Below are positions 35,467 through 44,313 of a stretch of 56,773 bases of DNA, in pieces. How positions within the stretch are numbered: the first letter of the stretch is position 1; every line of letters begins with the position of its first letter. This DNA comes from an uncultured Bacteroidota bacterium (GTDB lineage Bacteria > Bacteroidota > Bacteroidia > Flavobacteriales > Flavobacteriaceae), in assembly GCA_902616905.1 (NCBI GenBank), contig CACMUP010000009.1, positions 1-56,773 of the forward strand, read 5' to 3'. Both the position numbers and the translations under genes were made by a program. The notes below the pieces were generated by a model, which was given only the letters and a program-made list of their open reading frames with translations, was not told the origin of the DNA and did no database searches.

Positions 35467-36540
35467 TTAAAATTCTACTGACCGTACTAGTCTAAAACCT
35501 GTGTGTTGAAGGCCTGTATCTGGAGAAGACTTCATTCTTGAAGCCACTCTATATCCAGAGCAATATAAATCATTGCAAAGGAAAGATCCCCCACGCATAA
35601 CCTTTTGACTCAAATAAGGTTGATAAGGGTCATATGAAACTTTAGGTCCTTGAGGATTAGTTCCTTTTTGACTTTTAAATGATTCATAGTAAGTGTAATC
35701 ATACCAATCTGAACACCATTCCCAAACATTTCCAGCCATATCGTAAAGTCCGAATGAATTTGGTTTGAAGGAACCAACTGGAGCCGTGTAAAAAAACTGG
35801 TCTTTCAATGTATTTTCAAAAGGAAAACTACCTTCCCATGAATTGGCTTTAGGGACGCCCTTGGTTATAGCTTCATTTCCCCAAGGATACTTTGCATTTA
35901 CACCACCACTTGCAGCCCATTCCCATTCTGCTTCTGTGGGTAAACGCTTCCCTGACCATTTAGCATATGCCTGAGCATCATACCAAGATATATGAACAAC
36001 TGGGTGGTCCATTTTATCTTCTATCGAACTTCCTTTTCCTTTAGGATTACGCCAACTAGCTTCTGATTTCCATTGCCACCATGCTCCATAATCATTTAAA
36101 TTTACGGGTCCGTCGGTTTTTTCAAAAACTAATGAAGCTGCTTTTAGTAGTGAATCATTTGGTTTTGCTGTGCCTGGTGGAAGTTCCTTTTTCAATTCTT
36201 CCCAGTTGGGTTTTTTCTCAGCAGTAGTAATATATCCAGTGGCATCAACAAACTCTTTAAATTGAAAATTAGTTACCTCAGTTTGATCCATCCAAAAAGC
36301 ATCAACATGTACAGGATGAATTGGAGATTCGTCCTCCCGAGCTTCTTTATCTGTACTCCCCATCATAAAATCTCCTGAAGGAATCATTACCATTCCGTCT
36401 TTTAATATAATTGAAGGAATTTTTCCTCGACTATTATTACAATTAATAAAAAGTGAAAAAATAAATATCCCAATTAATAAATGAACGTGATTATCTTTTA
36501 AATTTTCCGTTTTTATAATGTTAATAATATTTATTTTCAT
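35467..36540 (-). CDS. Formylglycine-generating enzyme (FGE), lipoprotein
   Basis: This 357-residue enzyme would oxidise the Cys of C-x-P-x-R motifs in sulfatases to formylglycine with oxygen and copper. The active-site pair Cys322 and Cys327 is present in MRGGSFLCNDLYCSGYRVAS, matching the arrangement in characterised FGEs. Other SUMF1-fold stretches are MVMIPSGDFMMGSTD, FWMDQTEVTN, RLPTEAEWEWAASGG and GLYDMAGNVWEWCSDWYD. The N-terminus has a signal ending LFINCNN, which suggests lipidation and activity outside the cytoplasm. It lies directly downstream of sulfatase 4 (128-base gap, same strand) in a locus of eleven Cys-type sulfatases, a clear functional fit. Confidence 0.92.
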   Translation of the reverse strand: MKINIINIIKTENLKDNHVHLLIGIFIFSLFINCNNSRGKIPSIILKDGMVMIPSGDFMMGSTDKEAREDESPIHPVHVDAFWMDQTEVTNFQFKEFVDATGYITTAEKKPNWEELKKELPPGTAKPNDSLLKAASLVFEKTDGPVNLNDYGAWWQWKSEASWRNPKGKGSSIEDKMDHPVVHISWYDAQAYAKWSGKRLPTEAEWEWAASGGVNAKYPWGNEAITKGVPKANSWEGSFPFENTLKDQFFYTAPVGSFKPNSFGLYDMAGNVWEWCSDWYDYTYYESFKSQKGTNPQGPKVSYDPYQPYLSQKVMRGGSFLCNDLYCSGYRVASRMKSSPDTGLQHTGFRLVRSVEF

Positions 36541-36668
36541 TTAATTAGGATTTTCAATAAATCCAATACTATCTCAAAATTAGATATTGGTTATTAATTT
36601 AATTAAAATTTAAAGATTTATTTTTAATAACTATAAAAAAAACAGACCATAAAGTGATATTTTTAAAT

Positions 36669-38000
36669 TTAATTATCTGGAAGTTGGGGAAATTTTTTTA
36701 ATTCAAAAGCTAATTTAGCTTTAATGATTTTTTCTTTAGAAGTAAGACTTTTTTCATTTAAAGGTTTTGTTTCTAAAATGTCTTCTTCAATATTATAAAA
36801 ATCACCATTTTGATATAATTTATATTTTTGATTTTGAGAAAAAACATTCCTTAACTTCGATGTTACAGGATTAAATGAAACAGGATCGTAATATATGGAA
36901 GCTACATCACGTTGTTCAATTTCCTTATCTAAAAAAACATTTACTAAAGATTTCCCATCACTTTGATCATCAACTTGTAAAATATCAGAAAAAGTCGCAT
37001 AAAAATCATTAAAATCTACAAAGCCTGTATAAGTTTTATGATTTTTAATCTTTGATGGCCAACTTGCAATCATCGGGACACTTACTCCATGAGTTATCGT
37101 ATTTCCTTTACCACCTCTAATTAAACCATTTTTTGTTTTAGAAATTATATTAACATTTGTTCCATTATCACCAACAAATAGTAAAAGGGTATTTTCTGCT
37201 AATCCTTGATCTTTTAATTCATCTACAATTTTACCAACAATTTTATCCATATAATTTACCATGTCTACAAAATATTTACTATTTCTTTCGGATCTTGTAT
37301 CTAATGATTTCCATTCAGGTGAATCTGGAGTTGGTACAAAAGGACTATGAACTAAGAGCATGGGATAATATATAAAAAATGGATTATCCTTATTCCTTTT
37401 AATAAAATTTACAGCATATTCTGAAACAATATCAGGCCCATACGCTTTTTCATCTCGTGGCAAAAATCTTCCATTTTGTTCGATTAATGGGTTAGCAAAT
37501 CTTTCTCCTTGCTCTTTTGTTTTAGTAAGTTGCCATAAACAATATTCATCAAACCCAAATTTATAGGGCCGCTGATTATCCTGAGATATCTTGTTGCTAA
37601 TAGATTTTACTTTTATTCCGTTAAGTTGCCATTTACCGATTATGGCTGTTTTATATCCATTTTCTCTAAATAAGTTTGCGAACGTTTTTTGATTTGAATT
37701 TAGATAGGTAAAATATTCATAATTTCTAAAATTATACTTGCCTGTCATTATTTTTACTCTAGAAGGTGTACATAGAGGCTGCGAAATTACTTTTGTGAAA
37801 TTTATTCCATTTTTAGCAAGAGAATCAAGAATTGGAGTCTTGTATGATTTGCTTCCATTTATACTTAAACATTCAAAACCAATGTCATCTGCCATAATTA
37901 AAATTACATTTGGTTTTTGATTTATTTCGTTTTTATTTTGACAATTTATAACAATAAATAAAATGATAATTAGTGATTTTAGAATAAGATATTTTTTCAT
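36669..38000 (-). CDS. S1-type sulfatase 4, lipoprotein
   Basis: This 443-residue sulfatase has a lipobox ending FIVINCQN. The motifs are LIMADDIGFECLSING, the formylglycine site C-T-P-S-R at Cys77, KIMTGKYNFRNYEYF, and LLFVGDNGTNVNIISK. It is the shortest complete sulfatase here. It is divergent from susC across 156 bp that contain a 20-bp palindrome, so its expression is probably tied to that of the transporter. The FGE gene follows on the same strand. Confidence 0.93.
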   Translation of the reverse strand: MKKYLILKSLIIILFIVINCQNKNEINQKPNVILIMADDIGFECLSINGSKSYKTPILDSLAKNGINFTKVISQPLCTPSRVKIMTGKYNFRNYEYFTYLNSNQKTFANLFRENGYKTAIIGKWQLNGIKVKSISNKISQDNQRPYKFGFDEYCLWQLTKTKEQGERFANPLIEQNGRFLPRDEKAYGPDIVSEYAVNFIKRNKDNPFFIYYPMLLVHSPFVPTPDSPEWKSLDTRSERNSKYFVDMVNYMDKIVGKIVDELKDQGLAENTLLLFVGDNGTNVNIISKTKNGLIRGGKGNTITHGVSVPMIASWPSKIKNHKTYTGFVDFNDFYATFSDILQVDDQSDGKSLVNVFLDKEIEQRDVASIYYDPVSFNPVTSKLRNVFSQNQKYKLYQNGDFYNIEEDILETKPLNEKSLTSKEKIIKAKLAFELKKFPQLPDN

Positions 38001-38102
38001 AAAAAATTATATAAGATTTTTACTAAAAATTTTACATACACCAAATATCAAATAAATCCAGGATAATTCAGAATTTTATATTAATTTGTTAAGATTTTAA
38101 TA

Positions 38103-38122
38103 ATTTGATAAAATTTTATCAA
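38103..38122. promoter_or_regulatory. Perfect 20-bp palindrome upstream of susC
   Basis: TTTGATAAAATTTTATCAAA is its own reverse complement. It lies 34 bases before the susC ATG and about 100 bases before the start of divergent sulfatase 4, exactly where an operator for both would be expected. A run of As follows, so in neither direction does it look like a terminator. The sequence is AT-rich, so a chance match cannot be excluded. Confidence 0.5.
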
Positions 38123-38156
38123 AAAAAAAACATATAATACATTAACATAATAAAAA

Positions 38157-41100
38157 ATGAATATATCAAAGAAAAGGTTAAGCGACTATAAGTTGAACCT
38201 AACAAAATATCTTGGCATAATAGTATTATTTTTTATTTCTACAATTCAATTATTTTCTCAGGAAATAACTATTTCTGGAGTCATATCTGATGATGAAGCA
38301 AACCCATTACCGGGAGTTAACATATTTATTAAAGGAACTAAAACAGGAACAGCAACAGACTTTGACGGTAATTATACGATTTCGGCAAATTCTGGAGATA
38401 TTTTAGAAATATCTTTTGTTGGATTTGAGACTCAGGAAATTGAAGTAGGAAATGATAGTAGTATTGACGTTACAATGGTCACTGATTATGCAAATTTGGA
38501 AGAAGTTGTGATAACTGGATATGGAGTTACTAAGAAAAAAGATTTAGTTTCTTCTATATCTCAGATCAAAGGAGATGCATTAGTAAATCAACCAGTAGCA
38601 AGAGTTGATAATATGCTTCAGGGACGTGCTGCAGGGGTGAACGTAGTATCATCTAGTGGAGAACCAGGAGCAGCTGCTGTTATAAGAATTCGTGGAATGA
38701 GTTCAATTAATGGTAATAATAAACCTTTGTTCGTAATTGATGGATTTATTGTTGGAACAGACTTTAATTTATCAAATCTTAACACCAATGATATTGAATC
38801 AATTGAAGTTTTGAAAGATGCAAGCTCGCTTGCTATTTATGGAACAAGAGGCGCTGCTGGTGTCATACTTATTACTACCAAAAGTGGATTGTCTACTCAA
38901 GAGGGAAAGGTAGACGTATCTATAAATCACTATTCCTCTTTTGATCAAGTTTATAATTATCCTGAAATGGCTGATATTGGTACATGGGCTGAATACTGGA
39001 ATGAGGGTGTAACTTTAGTCGCTGGTCCTGATGGATACGGATTTAATGATCCCACAATAGAAGCCGTCCATGCGCCTAATTGGCAAAGTATTACGCCAAC
39101 AATATGGTCAGATTTAATTACTAGGCAGGGTAGAATTGATAATACAGATGTTAATCTCAGCGGAAATTCAGGGAATGCCAATTATTTTATATCCTATAAT
39201 AGATTTGATCAAGAGGGTGTGATTGAAGGGTCAGGATTAACTAGAAACTCAATAAGAGTTAATTTTGATTTGAACGTAAGTGATAGAATAAGAACTGGAG
39301 TTAGACTAGGAGTTACTGACCGAAAACAAGAGAATAACAAAGTGAACTGGAATGATGTATATTTTAATCTAATTCCAACAATGCAAGTATACAACGAAGA
39401 TGGCACTTACAATGGTTTAAATCCTGTTTCAGGAAGTTTTGAAAATAACCCCGTTGCTGATATTAATGAATTAATTGACCACAATTTGGTTACAAATTTA
39501 CTAGCTAATGCATATGCAGAATATGATCTTGTACCAAATCTTACTTTGAGAAGTTCAGTTGGATCAAATCTAACAACTAATAGAGGTAATTATTACAAAT
39601 CAAACTTAGAACCAAGAATTGCGGCTCAAGGTACGGGTGGTGAAGCAGAAATTGGTTTTTCAAGAACAACAGGTTTTCTTAATGAAAATACTCTAACATA
39701 TACTAATGATTTTGGAGATCACTCACTCAAAGTACTTGCAGGTTATACAAGACAAAAGGATGTTTTTACTGATGTTGAAGCGGCTGGAGCTGGATACGCA
39801 AACGATGTTGTTACTTTTAACAACCTTTCATTGGGTTCAGATGCCACAAGAAATGTTATAGGCTCAGATTTTTCACAAAGAACATTTGAATCTATTTTGG
39901 CAAGAATAAATTATGCATACAAAGACAAATATCTACTTACTTTGGTCGGAAGAAGAGACGGATCTTCAGTTTTCGAACAAGGTAATAAGTATGCTTTTTT
40001 TCCATCTGCAGGGGCTGCTTGGAAAATAAGTGAGGAGGATTTTATGCAAGATGTTGAGACTATAAGTAATTTAAAACTTAGAGCAAGTTATGGGGTAGTT
40101 GGTGAACAGGGAGTTAACCCCTATAATTCTCTTGCAAAATATAACTCAAGAAATATCTTTTTTAATCAATCAATTTCACCAGCAGTAATACTTGCATCTC
40201 TTCCAAGCACAGGTTTAGAATGGGAAAAAACATATCAAACTGACATAGGTTTAGAAATTGGATTTCAGAACAACAGATTTTCCATTGAAATAGATTATTA
40301 TAATAAACAAACGAAAGATTTACTTTTAGCAAGACCACTGCCAGGAACCGCTGGTGACACAAGACTTGAAAATGTTGGAGAGGTTGAAAATAAAGGATTT
40401 GAATTTTCTATTAATTCTGTTAATATAGAAAAGCCAGATTTTTTGTGGAGCTCAAACTTACAAATATCTGCCAATCGAAATTCAGTTGTTAGTCTTGGAG
40501 ATGCACCTTTTATTAATTTAGATGAAGGAGTAGATATACTTCATAGGCAAGCGGGTCCAGCAATTAGACTAATTCCTGGAGAAGTTATGCCTACATTTGT
40601 TGGTGCTACTTATGAAGGTACTTATAAGTCTGCTGCAGAAATTGATGCTGATCAAAGGACAGGGATAGATTTTATTGGAGCTCCAAATTATGTTGATGTA
40701 AATCAAGATGGTAATATTAACGAGCTAGATTTTATACCTTTGGGCAGCCCACAACCAGACTTTTATTATGGCTTTAGAAATACCTTATCTTACAAGAACT
40801 GGACTCTAGATATTTTTATTCAGGGCATGCAAGGTAATGAGGTACTGGATGCATCAGTTTACGAAGAATATTATGGTAGAGGACCAGAAACTAATATTCT
40901 ACCAATTCTTGCTGATAGGTGGACAGTTGATAATCCGACATCAGATATTCCAAGAGCCGGTACTTCAGCTGGAGGATATAGACCAATGAGTAGTCTAAAT
41001 GTTGTTGACGGCTCATACTTAAGATTAAAAAATATATCTTTAAATTATGATTTTGATTTACCATTTGCTGATTCAGCAAGTGTGTATTTGACTGCAAATA

Positions 41101-41240
41101 ATCTACTTTTATTAACTGAATATCAGTGGGGAGATCCTGAAGTAAGTAAAAGTGGTAATGGCTCACTTGCACAGGGTATATCTGATAATCCATATCCTTA
41201 CTCCACCTCATTAGCGGTTGGTTTTAGGCTGAACTTATAA
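38157..41240 (+). CDS. SusC/RagA TonB-linked outer-membrane transporter
   Basis: This 1027-residue outer-membrane protein imports oligosaccharides with its SusD lid. After a signal peptide ending QLFSQ comes a carboxypeptidase-regulatory-like domain (ITISGVISDDEANPLPGVNI, DFDGNYTISA), the TonB-box region LEEVVITGYGVTKKKDLVSS, the plug (VIRIRGMSSINGNNKPLFVI, IESIEVLKDASSLAIYGTRG) and a long beta-barrel. A loop with DVNQDGNINELDF resembles a calcium site. It is the only SusC in the window, followed by susD after 11 bases. The 20-bp palindrome upstream is a candidate control site. Confidence 0.97.
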   Translation: MNISKKRLSDYKLNLTKYLGIIVLFFISTIQLFSQEITISGVISDDEANPLPGVNIFIKGTKTGTATDFDGNYTISANSGDILEISFVGFETQEIEVGNDSSIDVTMVTDYANLEEVVITGYGVTKKKDLVSSISQIKGDALVNQPVARVDNMLQGRAAGVNVVSSSGEPGAAAVIRIRGMSSINGNNKPLFVIDGFIVGTDFNLSNLNTNDIESIEVLKDASSLAIYGTRGAAGVILITTKSGLSTQEGKVDVSINHYSSFDQVYNYPEMADIGTWAEYWNEGVTLVAGPDGYGFNDPTIEAVHAPNWQSITPTIWSDLITRQGRIDNTDVNLSGNSGNANYFISYNRFDQEGVIEGSGLTRNSIRVNFDLNVSDRIRTGVRLGVTDRKQENNKVNWNDVYFNLIPTMQVYNEDGTYNGLNPVSGSFENNPVADINELIDHNLVTNLLANAYAEYDLVPNLTLRSSVGSNLTTNRGNYYKSNLEPRIAAQGTGGEAEIGFSRTTGFLNENTLTYTNDFGDHSLKVLAGYTRQKDVFTDVEAAGAGYANDVVTFNNLSLGSDATRNVIGSDFSQRTFESILARINYAYKDKYLLTLVGRRDGSSVFEQGNKYAFFPSAGAAWKISEEDFMQDVETISNLKLRASYGVVGEQGVNPYNSLAKYNSRNIFFNQSISPAVILASLPSTGLEWEKTYQTDIGLEIGFQNNRFSIEIDYYNKQTKDLLLARPLPGTAGDTRLENVGEVENKGFEFSINSVNIEKPDFLWSSNLQISANRNSVVSLGDAPFINLDEGVDILHRQAGPAIRLIPGEVMPTFVGATYEGTYKSAAEIDADQRTGIDFIGAPNYVDVNQDGNINELDFIPLGSPQPDFYYGFRNTLSYKNWTLDIFIQGMQGNEVLDASVYEEYYGRGPETNILPILADRWTVDNPTSDIPRAGTSAGGYRPMSSLNVVDGSYLRLKNISLNYDFDLPFADSASVYLTANNLLLLTEYQWGDPEVSKSGNGSLAQGISDNPYPYSTSLAVGFRLNL

Positions 41241-41251
41241 AAAAATTCAAA

Positions 41252-42811
41252 ATGAAAAATATTAAAACAAATTTTACAAAAATAACGATGTTGATGTCTT
41301 TATTGTTCATCACATCAGCTTGCGAAGAATACTTAGATGAAGAATTTAAAAGTGGGTTATCTCCTGCAAACTTCTACAATAGCGACTCTGAAGCACAAAT
41401 TGCAGTTGATGGCGCTTATTCAATATTAACCGATGCTGGATGGTTTAAACATAGAGATAGGAAGGCTTGGTGGCAAATAGCTGCTGATGAAATCAGTTCT
41501 ACTCGAAATATCTTTAGGGAGGCACATAATATTACCTACGCCGAAGGGGTAGCAGATGGTGAACGATATTGGAATACTCTTTATGAGGCTGTAAGAAATA
41601 CAAGTGATGCAATTTCAAATATTGAAGGGAACGAAAACTTATCACAAAAAGCAATTGAAGAATCCTTGGGACAACTTTACGTGATAAGAGCTTTGGCTTA
41701 TTATGACCTTACAGTTGTCTGGGGAAATGTTCCATTTTTCACTGAAATTCTATCACCTGAAGAATTGTCATCTCTCGAAAGAACACCAGTTAAGACAATT
41801 AGAGATGCTATGATTCTAGATCTTCAAAAAGCTTTCCAATATTTACCTGATTCTTGGAGTGGAGCTGATTCAGGAAGAATGAGTAAATGGGCTGCTAAAG
41901 CCTTGGAAGCTAAAATTCATATGTTTGAAAAAAATTGGCAAGGTATGTTGGCGGCCTGTGTTGATATTATTAATAATTCTCCACATACTTTAATGGAAAA
42001 TTTCGGTGACGTCTATGACTGGAGTAATTCAGGTTATACAGGAAAAGTAAAACCAGAACACATTTTATGGATTGATTTTACTGGCTTACCTGCAAAAGGT
42101 TTAGGCACAAACAATGAAGATAACTATCAAAGTGGTCACGACTATGTCCCAAGACTTAGAGACGAACCTAAGGACAAATCACAAAAGTCTGCATTAGTAG
42201 CAGCTCTAAATGCAAATGGACACGAATTTGGTGGATATGGAGGTGCTTCACCACTTCCAGTGGCAGCTGATAGATCATCATGGGATGAAGGAGATTTAAG
42301 ATATGATGAAACTATAACTAACGAATACGAAGGCATTACTTTGAAGTTTTATTACACTAAAAAGTTGTGGAATCTCAGTTCAACATACTCTCCAAGACTT
42401 AATAAATCTGAAAATATGGTTATGATTAGACTTGCGGATATTTATTTAATGGCAGCAGAGGCTGAAAATGAACTTAATGGACCTTCAAATGCATATCAAT
42501 ATGTTAATAAAGTTCGTGAGAGAGCATTTGAACCAGACCAACCGTGGAGCGGAATGACCCAACAGGAATTCAGGGAAGAAATGTATGAGGAGAGAATGCA
42601 TGAGCTTTTTGGGGAGAATCATAGAAGGCCTGATCTCATCAGATGGGGGATTTATGTTGAAACGATTAGAAATACTCAATTCCAGAAGCACAACATGCAA
42701 GCTAGAGATAATGTCCAAGAAAGACATAATCTAGCCCCAATACCATTGGCCGAAATTCAATTAAATCCAAATTTGCTAAATACGGATCCAACAAATAATG
42801 GGTATAGATAA
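41252..42811 (+). CDS. SusD/RagB glycan-binding lipoprotein
   Basis: This 519-residue surface lipoprotein is lipidated at the Cys in FITSACEEYLDE. The family stretches SGLSPANFYNSDSEAQIAVD, LYEAVRNTSDAISNIE and the C-terminal RLADIYLMAAEAENEL with VNKVRERAF are all present. It forms the lid on SusC and binds the glycan chain. It ends at 42811 and is followed by a strong terminator, so susC-susD can be expressed above the downstream sulfatases. Confidence 0.96.
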   Translation: MKNIKTNFTKITMLMSLLFITSACEEYLDEEFKSGLSPANFYNSDSEAQIAVDGAYSILTDAGWFKHRDRKAWWQIAADEISSTRNIFREAHNITYAEGVADGERYWNTLYEAVRNTSDAISNIEGNENLSQKAIEESLGQLYVIRALAYYDLTVVWGNVPFFTEILSPEELSSLERTPVKTIRDAMILDLQKAFQYLPDSWSGADSGRMSKWAAKALEAKIHMFEKNWQGMLAACVDIINNSPHTLMENFGDVYDWSNSGYTGKVKPEHILWIDFTGLPAKGLGTNNEDNYQSGHDYVPRLRDEPKDKSQKSALVAALNANGHEFGGYGGASPLPVAADRSSWDEGDLRYDETITNEYEGITLKFYYTKKLWNLSSTYSPRLNKSENMVMIRLADIYLMAAEAENELNGPSNAYQYVNKVRERAFEPDQPWSGMTQQEFREEMYEERMHELFGENHRRPDLIRWGIYVETIRNTQFQKHNMQARDNVQERHNLAPIPLAEIQLNPNLLNTDPTNNGYR

Positions 42812-42828
42812 AATTTAATTCTTTTTTT

Positions 42829-42862
42829 AAAACCAGTGTTTTAATTACACTGGTTTTTTTTT
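42829..42862 (+). terminator. Rho-independent terminator after susD
   Basis: AAAACCAGTGT pairs with ACACTGGTTT around a short loop, followed by Ts. It lies 18 bases past the susD stop and 27 bases before the sulfatase 5 ATG, so downstream genes rely on read-through or a promoter in the spacer. Confidence 0.9.
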
Positions 42863-42888
42863 AAATTATAATTTAAAATTAAATTTTT

Positions 42889-44307
42889 ATGATCCGTCTT
42901 TTCATATTTATTAATATTTTTCAATTATGTATTTGTTGCTCTAAAAAAACATCTTTTGAGGGACTACCTAATATTATTTTTATAAACATCGATGATATGG
43001 GATGGAATGATGTTGGCTTTATGGGCAGTAAGTATTATGATACTCCAAATATTGATTTACTTTCAAAAGAAGGAATGGTTTTTACTCAAGGATATGCTGC
43101 TGCTGCAAATTGTGCGCCAAGTAGAGCTTCAATAAACACAGGCAAATGGACTACAAGGCATCAAATATATACTGTTTCTAATTCGGATAGAGGAGAATCT
43201 AGGGATAGAAAATTAATACCGATTAAAAATACAATTACCCTAGATAAAAAATTCACTGTTATTGCTCAGAAGCTAAAAGAATCAGGATACACAACATGTC
43301 ATTCTGGTAAATGGCATTTAAGTGACAATCCTCTAGATTATGGTTTTGATGAAAATATTGCAGGGAATCATAGTGGAGGTCCTGGTAGCTATTATTCTCC
43401 ATATGGTAAAGAGAAAGAGAATAATAAGGTAAATATAGACTCTAATTCTGAGAAATATTTGACAGATCAAATAATGGAAAAGACACTATTTTTTTTGGAT
43501 AAAATAGAAAAACCCTTTTTTCTTCATTATACTCCTTATGCTGTTCACACTCCAATTCAAAAAGTTGACTCATTAATGTTTAAATATAAAGATAAACAAC
43601 CCTTTAAAGGACAAAAAAATCCTGAGTATGCAACTATGATAAATAATTTAGACAGGAACATTGGAAATCTCATAGATAAACTCAAAGAAAAAAATATCTT
43701 TAAAAATACTTTTATAATATTCACTTCGGATAACGGTGGACATTATGGCAAAATTACCATGCAAAGGCCACTAAGAGCTGGAAAGGGAAGCTATTATGAA
43801 GGTGGAATAAGAGTCCCTTTTTTCTTTTATTGGAAAGACAAAATTAAAAGTGGTGTGAATACTAAAACATACATTTCACATCTTGATATTTTCCCAACAA
43901 TTATGGATGCTATTGGGGATAACTCAATGAATGAAGAGTTTGACGGTAAATCACTACTACAGCACTTAACAAATGGAGTAGAAATAAACAAAAGATCTTT
44001 GTTTTGGCATTTCCCCATATATCTTCAGGGTTACAACATTAATGATAATGAAAACAGAGATTCTCTATTTAGAACTCGACCTGGTTCAGTCATAAGAAAA
44101 GGCGATTGGAAATTGCACTACTACTTCGAAGACAAGGAAGTTGAATTATATAATTTGAAAGATGACGTAGGCGAAAAAAAAGACCTCTCGAAGATAAATG
44201 AATCGAAAGCTAGAAATTTGCTAGCTGAGTTGCAAAATTGGTGGGAAATTACAAATGCTCCCATACCTACTAAACTTAATCCAGAATTTTTACCTGCTAA
44301 AAATTAA
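42889..44307 (+). CDS. S1-type sulfatase 5, lipoprotein
   Basis: This 472-residue sulfatase has a short hydrophobic start and a lipobox ending LCICCSKK. Landmarks are FINIDDMGWNDVGFMGS, the formylglycine site C-A-P-S-R at Cys75, INTGKWTTRHQIYTVSN, and IIFTSDNGGHYGKITM. It ends at 44307 and sulfatase 6 starts 6 bases later, so the two are co-transcribed on the plus strand after susD. Confidence 0.93.
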   Translation: MIRLFIFINIFQLCICCSKKTSFEGLPNIIFINIDDMGWNDVGFMGSKYYDTPNIDLLSKEGMVFTQGYAAAANCAPSRASINTGKWTTRHQIYTVSNSDRGESRDRKLIPIKNTITLDKKFTVIAQKLKESGYTTCHSGKWHLSDNPLDYGFDENIAGNHSGGPGSYYSPYGKEKENNKVNIDSNSEKYLTDQIMEKTLFFLDKIEKPFFLHYTPYAVHTPIQKVDSLMFKYKDKQPFKGQKNPEYATMINNLDRNIGNLIDKLKEKNIFKNTFIIFTSDNGGHYGKITMQRPLRAGKGSYYEGGIRVPFFFYWKDKIKSGVNTKTYISHLDIFPTIMDAIGDNSMNEEFDGKSLLQHLTNGVEINKRSLFWHFPIYLQGYNINDNENRDSLFRTRPGSVIRKGDWKLHYYFEDKEVELYNLKDDVGEKKDLSKINESKARNLLAELQNWWEITNAPIPTKLNPEFLPAKN

Positions 44308-44313
44308 TTGAAT

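Noticed and set aside
38103-38130. Terminator reading of the palindrome before susC
   Set aside because: The T run would precede, not follow, the hairpin on the minus strand, and only As follow on the plus strand; no gene ends there.
40891-41211. Antisense open frame of about 106 codons inside susC
   Set aside because: It lies wholly inside a conserved susC coding region and its composition reflects the reverse reading of that gene.
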